A stretch of DNA of 5,195 nt from assembly GCA_964423225.1 (NCBI GenBank), contig CAYREE010000150.1:1-5195 (forward strand), written 5' to 3'. A program made the translations under genes and the position numbers. Below the pieces are notes generated by a model that did not search any database, was not told the origin of the DNA, and worked only from the letters and a program-made list of their open reading frames with translations. The DNA is from CAYREE01 sp964423225 (GTDB taxonomy: Archaea; Altiarchaeota; Altiarchaeia; IMC4; SCGC-AAA252-I15). Below are positions 1-5,195 of the stretch, piece by piece. Each line of letters begins with the position of its first letter. Position 1 is the first letter of the stretch.

Positions 1-78
1 AGTAATTTCATATCTCTTGCTACTAATTGATTTAATATACTTCTTTTTCTTAATTGTGTATCGGATATACTTTTTATT
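1..78. other. Left edge, T-rich sequence upstream of the UbiA-like gene
   Basis: No ribosome site or ATG lies ahead of the UbiA-like gene. In its own frame a TGA stands at 28-30. The next frame (starting at base 2) is open from the window edge to a TAA at 167-169 and encodes a hydrophobic peptide. This could be the end of an upstream membrane-protein gene overlapping the UbiA-like start, the displaced N-terminus of the UbiA-like protein itself, or chance in T-rich DNA. The window does not reach far enough left to decide. Confidence 0.4.
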
Positions 79-900
79 TTGGCTAGATCAACCACTATTG
101 GTAACCAACTACCAGCATTTACTGATTACATCAATGGTTTATTATTTATCCTACTCTGGTCGTTTTTAACTCTAAGTCTTGAAGCAAAGCATAAACATAG
201 TTATCGATCAAGAATATCCTGGAAAACCCCCATTCTTATCTTATTATTTGCATCAACAATCGCTCTCTACCATAATTATCAAAGTTTTATTTTCCTTCTT
301 TTAGTATGTATCTTTACTTATTTTTATATTAGTAAGGAAAAATACCGCTTATTAGGATTTACAAGTTTTATAAATAGAGGTCTGTATGAAGCAGCATTAT
401 ACTTCTTTGGTGTTACCTTATATCTAGATATATATGATATATCCTCATCACATCTCCTAATTGGATCAATTATCTTTTTTCTATACGCTTCTAGGAATCT
501 TATTGGAGATATTCGTGATATTAAATTTGATAAAAAAACCTTAGCAGTAAAGATTGGACCGAGATATAGCTATCTTATTTCGCTTTTTTTCTATCTTTTT
601 TCTATTATTATATTGCTAAAAATAGAATTTAATTTCTGGATGATATTTCCCCCTTTGATAATGACATTTCTAATCTTATTTTATGATAATGGTTACTCTC
701 TCCATCGTTCTTCAATTCTTATTACATCATGCGTCTCATTAAATATTATACTATTACAGTCTACATTTACTCTTTTTTTTCTCAATATTTTCTTTATTAG
801 TGTGTTATCTAACATAATATTCTATGAGTCTATACCTCGTAAATCTAATCCTAAATTTATAATTAACTCGAGGTTTAGGTTTATTATATCTAAAGATTAA
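79..900 (+). CDS. UbiA-superfamily prenyltransferase-like membrane protein, first Asp motif degenerate
   Basis: Integral membrane protein of about 273 residues with roughly seven to nine hydrophobic segments separated by short basic loops. The best family evidence is at residues 139-160: R139, D144, D147, D151, then T154-L155, V157 and G160. This matches the second Asp-rich motif of UbiA prenyltransferases (DxxDxxxD followed by TLPVxxG), which binds Mg2+ and diphosphate. The first motif (NDxxDxxxD), expected after the second helix, is not visible: residues 31-45 there are Lys/His/Arg/Ser-rich with one Glu (E35). Activity on prenyl diphosphates is therefore doubtful, and the protein could be a diverged enzyme or a non-catalytic relative. 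The start is uncertain: TTG 79 is the only usual start codon after the in-frame TGA at 28-30, it has no ribosome site, and the resulting N-terminus is short for the family. The ThDP enzyme gene follows after 34 bp, so the two are probably co-transcribed. Confidence 0.68.
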   Translation: MARSTTIGNQLPAFTDYINGLLFILLWSFLTLSLEAKHKHSYRSRISWKTPILILLFASTIALYHNYQSFIFLLLVCIFTYFYISKEKYRLLGFTSFINRGLYEAALYFFGVTLYLDIYDISSSHLLIGSIIFFLYASRNLIGDIRDIKFDKKTLAVKIGPRYSYLISLFFYLFSIIILLKIEFNFWMIFPPLIMTFLILFYDNGYSLHRSSILITSCVSLNIILLQSTFTLFFLNIFFISVLSNIIFYESIPRKSNPKFIINSRFRFIISKD

Positions 901-924
901 AGATTATTTCATAATAACAATATT

Positions 925-928
925 GGAG
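925..928 (+). promoter_or_regulatory. Ribosome binding site GGAG that decides the ThDP enzyme start
   Basis: GGAG lies six bases before ATG 935. An alternative in-frame TTG at 923 overlaps this site, so it would have no ribosome site of its own. Starting at ATG also gives the N-terminus normal for this family, a helix leading directly into the GIPGN loop. Confidence 0.75.
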
Positions 929-934
929 CCAATA

Positions 935-2596
935 ATGAATGGTGCATTATTACTTATCAAATCTCTTGAAGATCAGGGGGTAAAGCACATCTTTGGTATT
1001 CCTGGTAATCATGTCCTTGGATTGTATGATGCATTTAGGGAGAGTTCTATTGAGCATATCCTAGGAACTCATGAACCATCTATTGGTTTTATGGCTGATG
1101 CATATGGTAGAGTTACTCGTGAACCTGGTGTAGTAGTTGTCACTGCTGGACCAGGAGTATTAAACCTAGTTAATCCTACAGCCCAAGCTTATTCAGAGAG
1201 CTCACCTATGGTTATTATTGCGGCGCAATGTGATATGAATAAATGGGGAAAAGGTTGTTATCATGAATTAGAGCATCCAGAAGCTCAAATGAGTATCTTT
1301 CAAGATATTACTAAATGGCAAACAAGGATAACAAAAGCTGAAGAGATTCCAATAAAAATATCAGAAGCTTTTTTTCAATCTAAATATGGGAGACATCGAC
1401 CTGTATATGTTGAAATCCCTGAAAACATATTTTATCAAGAAGCAAATTATAAAAAAAGTGATCTTAAAAAATATAGGCATAAAAAAATAAATAAGTCAAC
1501 CATCGATAAAATTATCCAAGCGTTATTATCATCTAATTTTCCTGTTATTTTTGCCGGAGGTGGAATTGTCTCATCTGGTGCCTCTCAAGAATTACTTCGG
1601 TTAGCCGAGTTATTAGAAATCCCTATCGCAACAACATTGATGGGTAAAGGTTCTATCTGTGAAGATCATTCATTGTCATTAGGGTATGGTACAGGAAAAA
1701 TAGGTACACCGTCAGCGATTGATGCAATTGATCGGGCCGATTTAATGCTAGCAATTGGATGTAGGTTTGATGAAGTCGCAACTGGTTTCTTCACATTAAA
1801 ACCTCCTGAAAGAATAATTCACATTGATATTGATCCAGAAGAATTAAATAAAAATTATCCTGCGTATATTGCTGTTATAGGTGATGCTAAAACAATTTTA
1901 AGTCAAATAAATGGCGAAATAGTAAAAAAGGGATTGAGAAATGATAACGTAAGAAAAAAAAATATCTTAAAACAAAATAAATATCAAAGCAAAAACTTAC
2001 AGTTGCTTGAAAGCACTAATGGAGTTCATCCATTTAACTTAATTATTAACATAAAACGTTTGATTGATGATGGGATTATTATCTCTGATGCAGGTAATAG
2101 TGCACTTTGGGCATGGGAATACCCAATTTCATCAGAATTACTGATAACTCCTGCGGGTTATAACTCAATGGGGTTTTCAATTCCAGCAGCAATTTCCGCT
2201 AAACTAGCGGACCCATCTCGAAAAGTTATTTGTTTCTGTGGAGATGGAAGTTTTTTAATGACTGGCCTTGAGATAGTTACTGCTATAAGATATAACCTCG
2301 ATATAAATGTGATAATTCTTCATGATAACCGTTATAATCTGCTAAATTTTTTTCAAGATATAAACTATGAAAGTAGATATACTGACACGACTTTATATAC
2401 TTTTAATTTTGCAAAATTTGCAAATGATATTGGAGCTTTAGGCTTGACTATCAAGGATAATAAATCAATAACCAAGCAATTGAAAAAGGGATTAGCTTAT
2501 ACAGGACCAACATTATTTGATGTTTATATTGATACGGATGTTAAACCCCCTTTTTTAACAAAATTGTCTGAACTGATGAATATTGTGAAAAAATAA
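935..2596 (+). CDS. Acetolactate synthase-like thiamine-diphosphate enzyme
   Basis: Complete cytosolic ThDP enzyme of 553 residues, the usual length for an acetolactate synthase (ALS) large subunit. The N-terminal pyrimidine-binding domain (about 1-170) has the GIPGN loop at 21-25 and the activating glutamate E47 in THEPS. The central domain (about 185-325) is strongly ALS-like: an AGGG turn, LMGKG, R277-F278-D279 and a following HIDIDP strand. The C-terminal domain (about 365-535) has the ThDP/Mg2+ motif beginning G436-D437-G438 and ending at N465. ALS enzymes join two pyruvates, or pyruvate and 2-oxobutyrate, with loss of CO2. Here the usual NN is DN, and the GMVxQWQ segment that follows it in ALS is replaced by NLLNFFQ. 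Together with the absence of a neighbouring IlvN/IlvH regulatory subunit and of other branched-chain genes, this argues for a different 2-oxoacid carboligase or decarboxylase. It is probably co-transcribed with the UbiA-like gene. Confidence 0.92.
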   Translation: MNGALLLIKSLEDQGVKHIFGIPGNHVLGLYDAFRESSIEHILGTHEPSIGFMADAYGRVTREPGVVVVTAGPGVLNLVNPTAQAYSESSPMVIIAAQCDMNKWGKGCYHELEHPEAQMSIFQDITKWQTRITKAEEIPIKISEAFFQSKYGRHRPVYVEIPENIFYQEANYKKSDLKKYRHKKINKSTIDKIIQALLSSNFPVIFAGGGIVSSGASQELLRLAELLEIPIATTLMGKGSICEDHSLSLGYGTGKIGTPSAIDAIDRADLMLAIGCRFDEVATGFFTLKPPERIIHIDIDPEELNKNYPAYIAVIGDAKTILSQINGEIVKKGLRNDNVRKKNILKQNKYQSKNLQLLESTNGVHPFNLIINIKRLIDDGIIISDAGNSALWAWEYPISSELLITPAGYNSMGFSIPAAISAKLADPSRKVICFCGDGSFLMTGLEIVTAIRYNLDINVIILHDNRYNLLNFFQDINYESRYTDTTLYTFNFAKFANDIGALGLTIKDNKSITKQLKKGLAYTGPTLFDVYIDTDVKPPFLTKLSELMNIVKK

Positions 2597-2612
2597 AACA
2601 TTTGCTTTTTAT
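2588..2612. terminator. Shared bidirectional T-tract terminator between convergent genes
   Basis: The stop codons of the ThDP and KaiC-like genes are only 12 bp apart. On the + strand a CTTTTTATT tract (2605-2613) follows the ThDP stop and runs through the KaiC-like stop codon. On the minus strand TTTTATTTTTT (2598 down to 2588) follows the KaiC-like stop and runs into the last ThDP codons. No hairpin is evident, as is normal for archaeal U-rich termination. Each transcript would end inside the 3' end of the other gene. The call rests on base composition and gene layout only. Confidence 0.5.
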
Positions 2613-3355
2613 TCAAGGAATTCTGACATTACTCTAAGTCCTGTTCCTGATTGAACCTGAAGTGGATGGCTTTCTTCACTATGTGATGTATCCCTCATTT
2701 TTCTTATTATTAGACTTCTACCACTCTCTGGGCCGAAAAGGATATATCTTAATAGAATTACTCCGTCCACAACAAATTCTGCGACTCCATTTTTTGTAAG
2801 GTTTGTCCCTTTTTCATCTGCTTCATCAATAAAAATTGCGGTTATCGGTAACTTTGCAATTCCTTTGATAAAATAGAAAATGTCGTCGCGTGTCAATGCA
2901 TGTCCTTTAGGCCGTATTCCAGATTCAACTCTTAAACTTAATTTCTTGGTCGTTTTTGGGAAATATCTTGAGAGTGTAAACATCATAGTGATTGAATCAA
3001 TAAGCACCATCTCCACTTTTTTCTCCTTAACAATATCTCTAATATGCTCATGAATATCATTTATATCAGAACCTTCTTGGATACTTTCAATTATTAAATT
3101 TCCAGTTTTTATTAATTTTCTGGCCTTAATACCAAGGTTTGTCATATGACGTATCAATCTATTCTTGTCTTCTTCAAACGTGATATATAATGCTTTACCC
3201 CCGTTTTCAGCATAATTTGATACAACATGTAATGATAAAATTGTTTTACATGTTCCAGCAGCTCCGGCAATGAGTAAGCTATCTCCTTTTGGTATACCAC
3301 CTTCAATAAGTAAATCAAGCCCTTCAACACCTGTGGGTATCCTATTGATTTTCAT
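2609..3355 (-). CDS. Single-domain KaiC-like (RadA/RecA-superfamily) ATPase
   Basis: A 248-residue P-loop ATPase covering one KaiC domain, the common archaeal form; clock KaiC proteins carry two. The start is typical (TGVEGLD, residues 8-14). The Walker A loop is at 31-38 (GAAGTCKT), the catalytic Glu pair E61-E62 sits in TFEED, and Walker B ends at D120 (MVLIDS). Near the C-terminus a VDGVILL strand and KMRDTSH match the KaiC KMRGTxH motif, with Gly replaced by Asp. The family forms ATP-hydrolysing hexamers used in signalling. Odd point: the glycine just before the P-loop lysine is Cys (C36, TGT), one base from GGT. K37 and T38 remain, so ATP binding is plausible but may be altered. AGAGG eight bases before the ATG supports the start. 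The gene is divergent from the Roadblock-like gene, suggesting paired regulation. The family call is secure; the biological role is unknown. Confidence 0.92.
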   Translation of the reverse strand: MKINRIPTGVEGLDLLIEGGIPKGDSLLIAGAAGTCKTILSLHVVSNYAENGGKALYITFEEDKNRLIRHMTNLGIKARKLIKTGNLIIESIQEGSDINDIHEHIRDIVKEKKVEMVLIDSITMMFTLSRYFPKTTKKLSLRVESGIRPKGHALTRDDIFYFIKGIAKLPITAIFIDEADEKGTNLTKNGVAEFVVDGVILLRYILFGPESGRSLIIRKMRDTSHSEESHPLQVQSGTGLRVMSEFLE

Positions 3356-3363
3356 TGTATTAT

Positions 3364-3368
3364 CCTCT
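3364..3368 (-). promoter_or_regulatory. Ribosome binding site (AGAGG) of the KaiC-like gene
   Basis: On the minus strand AGAGG ends eight bases before the ATG at 3355, good Shine-Dalgarno spacing. It contrasts with the divergent Roadblock-like gene, which has none. Confidence 0.65.
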
Positions 3369-3387
3369 ACTCATTATTATTTATTAC

Positions 3388-3416
3388 TATTTAAAAAATA
3401 TTCAGCAATTAAATAA
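3388..3416. promoter_or_regulatory. Divergent promoter region with TATA-like boxes
   Basis: The 88-bp gap between the divergent KaiC-like and Roadblock-like genes holds two AT-rich boxes. TATTTAAAAAATA (3388-3400) can be read as a TATA box on either strand. TTAAATAA (3409-3416) is centred about 31 bases before ATG 3444, which would place the + strand start within a few bases of that ATG. Read on the minus strand, the same box would give the KaiC-like gene a leader of about 30 bases that contains its ribosome site. A TGATCA palindrome (3419-3424) lies beside it. These are assignments by eye in very AT-rich DNA, so the exact boxes are uncertain. Confidence 0.4.
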
Positions 3417-3443
3417 CTTGATCATTAATAATTTTAAACAGAA

Positions 3444-3839
3444 ATGACAAAAACCGAGGAAATCATAAAAGTAATGGAAGAATATTACACTAAACATGAG
3501 TCAATCAAGGGGATAATGCTAGTTGAAGAAACTATGGAGGGATTAACTGTTTTCCCTCCAGAGTTTATAAATGAACTATCCTCTGTGTGGGAACATGTAA
3601 ACGATGCCATACAAGACATTACTCGTCTTGTGAGAAAATATAGTATTGAGGGCCTTAATAGGATTTTTTTCAATATGGATGATTATCAAATCTATATTTT
3701 CAGCCCGTTTACTGACTTAAGTTTGATTCTCTTTTCTCATGATAAAAAAATTGATGGATCCAGTATAACTTTAATAAATGACATCCAAGATAATTTCATA
3801 CCTTATTTAAATAAACTATTAATGGGGAAAAAAATATAA
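3444..3839 (+). CDS. Small Roadblock/LC7-like (MglB-type) protein
   Basis: A 131-residue soluble protein. Its predicted order fits the Roadblock/LC7 fold: helix (2-20), two strands starting at GIMLVEE and ending near the FPP at 37-39, a long helix (about 41-67), three strands (LNRIFFNMDD, QIYIFSPF, LSLILFS), then a final helix (about 107-126). The length suits the family. Roadblock proteins dimerise and act as scaffolds or GTPase regulators, as MglB does for MglA; no small GTPase gene lies in this window. The call rests on predicted fold and a weak motif match, so the function is tentative. ATG 3444 has no Shine-Dalgarno site and sits just downstream of a TATA-like box, pointing to a leaderless mRNA. 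A later in-frame ATG at 3474 would remove half of the first helix. The divergent KaiC-like and downstream FIST genes suggest a signalling group. Confidence 0.62.
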   Translation: MTKTEEIIKVMEEYYTKHESIKGIMLVEETMEGLTVFPPEFINELSSVWEHVNDAIQDITRLVRKYSIEGLNRIFFNMDDYQIYIFSPFTDLSLILFSHDKKIDGSSITLINDIQDNFIPYLNKLLMGKKI

Positions 3840-3883
3840 TAGCAATTTATCATCAAACTGATCTATTCTATTATTTATTCCGA

Positions 3884-3890
3884 TTTTTTT
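3884..3890 (+). terminator. T7 tract after the Roadblock-like gene
   Basis: Seven consecutive T start 45 bases after the Roadblock-like stop codon with no obvious hairpin, matching archaeal U-tract termination. If it works, the FIST gene is transcribed separately. Confidence 0.4.
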
Positions 3891-3973
3891 CTTATAAATT
3901 ATTATTAATGCTTAAAATTTTAGAAAAATAATTACTATTTATTCTTCATTTGAAAATTTTTTTTTTATTTGTA

Positions 3974-4117
3974 ATGGTTTTCTTTATTAAAATTCTTGTA
4001 TACAATATTTTATGCTCTATTAATATCTTAAATTATTTGATAATAATTGTTATTATGCTGTTTTTATTCTATTATTTCCCTATTGTGTTTATTGGTGGTT
4101 CTTTTGGCCTCGGTTAA
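3974..4117 (+). CDS. Possible 47-residue hydrophobic small protein (doubtful)
   Basis: ATG 3974 opens a frame ending at TAA 4115-4117. The product is almost entirely Ile/Leu/Phe/Val/Tyr from about residue 3 to 41, then ends GGSFGLG, like one or two membrane helices. Its end overlaps the preferred FIST start (TTG 4104) by 14 bases, a layout that would allow translational coupling. Against it: no ribosome site before the ATG, and T-rich noncoding DNA easily yields Phe/Leu/Ile-rich translations. It is listed because of the overlap, not because a family is recognised. Confidence 0.18.
   Translation: MVFFIKILVYNILCSINILNYLIIIVIMLFLFYYFPIVFIGGSFGLG
4094..4098 (+). promoter_or_regulatory. Possible ribosome site (GGTGG) for the FIST gene
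   Basis: GGTGG lies five bases before the in-frame TTG at 4104. It is the only purine-rich site near any candidate start of this gene and supports 4104 over TTG 4047 and GTG 4095. It departs from the GGAGG consensus at one base. Confidence 0.35.
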
Positions 4118-5171
4118 GTTAGATTTGTTTGTCCAGGATAAAGAAAACTTGAGTGTGTCTGAAATAATCAAATTTGTTGATTCACTAGATAATACAAAGA
4201 TAGCTTTGTTTTATACTGCTCTTAGTAATGATTGTGTTTTGCTTGAGTTTATGAAAGAGGTTGTTGATGAGGTTAAACTCCCATTTTCTGGTATGCGTGT
4301 CACCGGATTTTTCACTGATAATCAATATTTTTCCGAGTCTATTGTTATCGCTGTTTTATCAGGTGATTTTGAAGTACAGGTTGTTAGAGAAGTGCTTGAT
4401 TTGAATGATCATGATGGGTGTGCAAAACGGATTATTCCACGGGTTAGTGGATGGGATTTTGCACTGGTAAATTCGACTAACTATTATTATGATAATATCA
4501 AACTGGATGCGATATTACGAAGGGTTAATATTGAATATGAAAAACTCCAGCTCGTTGGAGGGATATCATGTCCTCATCCAATGGTATTCACTAATGATGG
4601 TATATTCGACGATTCGATATTGTTCACTTTATTTAAGGGTCTTGACTTGAAGTATGATATCTATTCAGGATATCAGAAAAAAGAAGATTCGAAAACCCAT
4701 ATTGTGACTCGTTCGGACGAATCAGGTATCAGGGAGATAGATGGTACGAACGCCGTTTCTTTTTACTGTGATTATAAGCGGATTCGACCCTATTTTTTCA
4801 ATATGCTGACTGCGCTTGTGGTTAAACCGTCAATGGCTGAATTAGTGAAAAAACTGGCTGAAAGCAGCAAGATGATGTATGATGGACTAATGAAGCTAAG
4901 CATTGAAGTATTAGGGTGTGAATTAAGAGATGGGATGATGGAGGCCTGTTTCTTCGTAAAATATAATGAAAAGGATTCCCAGTTGATACCTGTCGGTTAC
5001 ACTCCTAAGGAGGTTAAATTAGACTGGTCTACTTCAACAGCAGACAATCAGATTAAAGTCTACGATAAAATAATCAAGGAATTCAATGGATACAATAACT
5101 TGATATTATTCCCTTGTGGGTATTTACCATTCCTATACTACTGGACTGACCCCCTGTTAGTATACCATTAG
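4104..5171 (+). CDS. FIST-domain sensory protein, C-terminus apparently cut by a frameshift
   Basis: From TTG 4104 this is 355 residues of soluble protein. The FIST_N part (about 10-205) shows the expected strands and turns: IALFYTA, GMRVTGFFTD, IVIAVLSGDF, LVGGIS (G152-G153), then MVF and a DGIFDD turn. The linker to FIST_C has HIVTRSDE and EIDGTNAVSFY (D213-G214, A217), matching the VT...ELDGxPAxxxY signature. FIST_C (about 215-355) runs to a conserved-type Cys at C338. FIST domains are ligand-binding sensors, possibly for amino-acid-like molecules, and no output domain is fused here. The frame stops 17 residues after C338, where relatives continue to a Pro-x-x-Gly-(aromatic)...GE ending. 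That ending appears in another frame (5156-5194), so a -1 shift at C5 (5150-5154) is likely. Starting at TTG 4047 would add 19 hydrophobic residues resembling a membrane anchor; I prefer 4104 because of its ribosome site and because FIST proteins are mostly cytosolic. Confidence 0.75.
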   Translation: MASVKLDLFVQDKENLSVSEIIKFVDSLDNTKIALFYTALSNDCVLLEFMKEVVDEVKLPFSGMRVTGFFTDNQYFSESIVIAVLSGDFEVQVVREVLDLNDHDGCAKRIIPRVSGWDFALVNSTNYYYDNIKLDAILRRVNIEYEKLQLVGGISCPHPMVFTNDGIFDDSILFTLFKGLDLKYDIYSGYQKKEDSKTHIVTRSDESGIREIDGTNAVSFYCDYKRIRPYFFNMLTALVVKPSMAELVKKLAESSKMMYDGLMKLSIEVLGCELRDGMMEACFFVKYNEKDSQLIPVGYTPKEVKLDWSTSTADNQIKVYDKIIKEFNGYNNLILFPCGYLPFLYYWTDPLLVYH

Positions 5172-5195
5172 GTTGGCAACTTTATATTTGTGGTT

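Larger units (their letters stand above)
3840..4103 (+). promoter_or_regulatory. Intergenic stretch ahead of the FIST gene
   Basis: About 264 very AT-rich bases. They contain the T7 tract, a good TATA-like box TTATAAAT (3892-3899), a T10 tract (3957-3966) and a second weak box CTTAAATTA (4028-4036). A start from the first box would give the FIST gene a leader of roughly 180 bases, with the T10 tract as a possible attenuator. The second box would give a leader of about 45 bases. A 47-codon ORF (3974-4117) falls here. I see no RNA gene or long repeat. Confidence 0.3.

Noticed and set aside
424..446. TATA-rich near-palindrome inside the UbiA-like gene
   Set aside because: It is explained by Ile/Tyr/Asp codons in AT-rich coding sequence and has no gene start behind it.
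773..780. T8 run in the UbiA-like gene as a terminator or frameshift site
   Set aside because: The reading frame continues through it as Phe/Leu codons to a normal stop with nothing missing afterwards.
923..934. TTG 923 as the start of the ThDP enzyme
   Set aside because: It overlaps the GGAG site that serves ATG 935 and would add four residues outside the usual family N-terminus.
3485..3673. 62-codon ORF on the minus strand
   Set aside because: It lies entirely inside the Roadblock-like gene on the opposite strand, has no recognisable motif or ribosome site, and looks like a shadow frame.
3908..3931. Seven-codon ATG-started frame in the gap before the FIST gene
   Set aside because: Too short, with no ribosome site or visible relation to regulation.
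4047..4103. N-terminal signal peptide or membrane anchor on the FIST protein
   Set aside because: The 19 hydrophobic residues come from T-rich DNA ahead of a better TTG with a ribosome site; no positively charged n-region is present. Kept only as an alternative start.
1..5195. CRISPR array, tRNA/rRNA, insertion-sequence ends or long repeats
   Set aside because: No regularly spaced repeats, cloverleaf-like GC-rich segments, transposase motifs or long direct or inverted repeats were seen on reading the window.

Overview
The window is AT-rich DNA that reads as archaeal, although no gene fixes the lineage. The reasons are a single-domain KaiC/RadA-type ATPase, a stand-alone Roadblock/LC7-like protein, AT-rich TATA-like boxes, one gene with no Shine-Dalgarno site that looks leaderless, and T-tracts without hairpins at gene ends. 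Several genes seem to use TTG starts. I see no tRNA, rRNA, CRISPR array, insertion sequence or phage gene.

Left half (1-2596, + strand): a two-gene operon. The first gene is a very hydrophobic UbiA-superfamily (prenyltransferase-like) membrane protein that keeps the second Asp-rich motif but has no recognisable first one. 34 bases later comes a complete thiamine-diphosphate (ThDP) enzyme of the acetolactate synthase type, best started at ATG 935 behind a GGAG ribosome site. Their close spacing suggests joint expression; the substrate and product are not evident.

Right half (2609-5195): three genes of signal-transduction type. A KaiC-like ATPase lies on the minus strand, convergent with the ThDP gene (12-bp gap) and divergent from a small Roadblock/LC7-like protein (88-bp gap). 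About 265 bp further on is a FIST-domain sensor protein. One reading is a small switch: FIST as ligand sensor, Roadblock as dimeric scaffold or regulator, KaiC as ATP-driven output. That grouping is inference from adjacency.

The oddest details are: a Cys in place of the last Walker A glycine in the KaiC protein; an apparent -1 frameshift at a run of five C near 5150 that cuts off the FIST C-terminus, with FIST-like sequence continuing in the other frame to the window edge; an UbiA-like gene with no ATG start and an open second frame running in from the left edge; and a possible 47-codon membrane ORF overlapping the FIST start.
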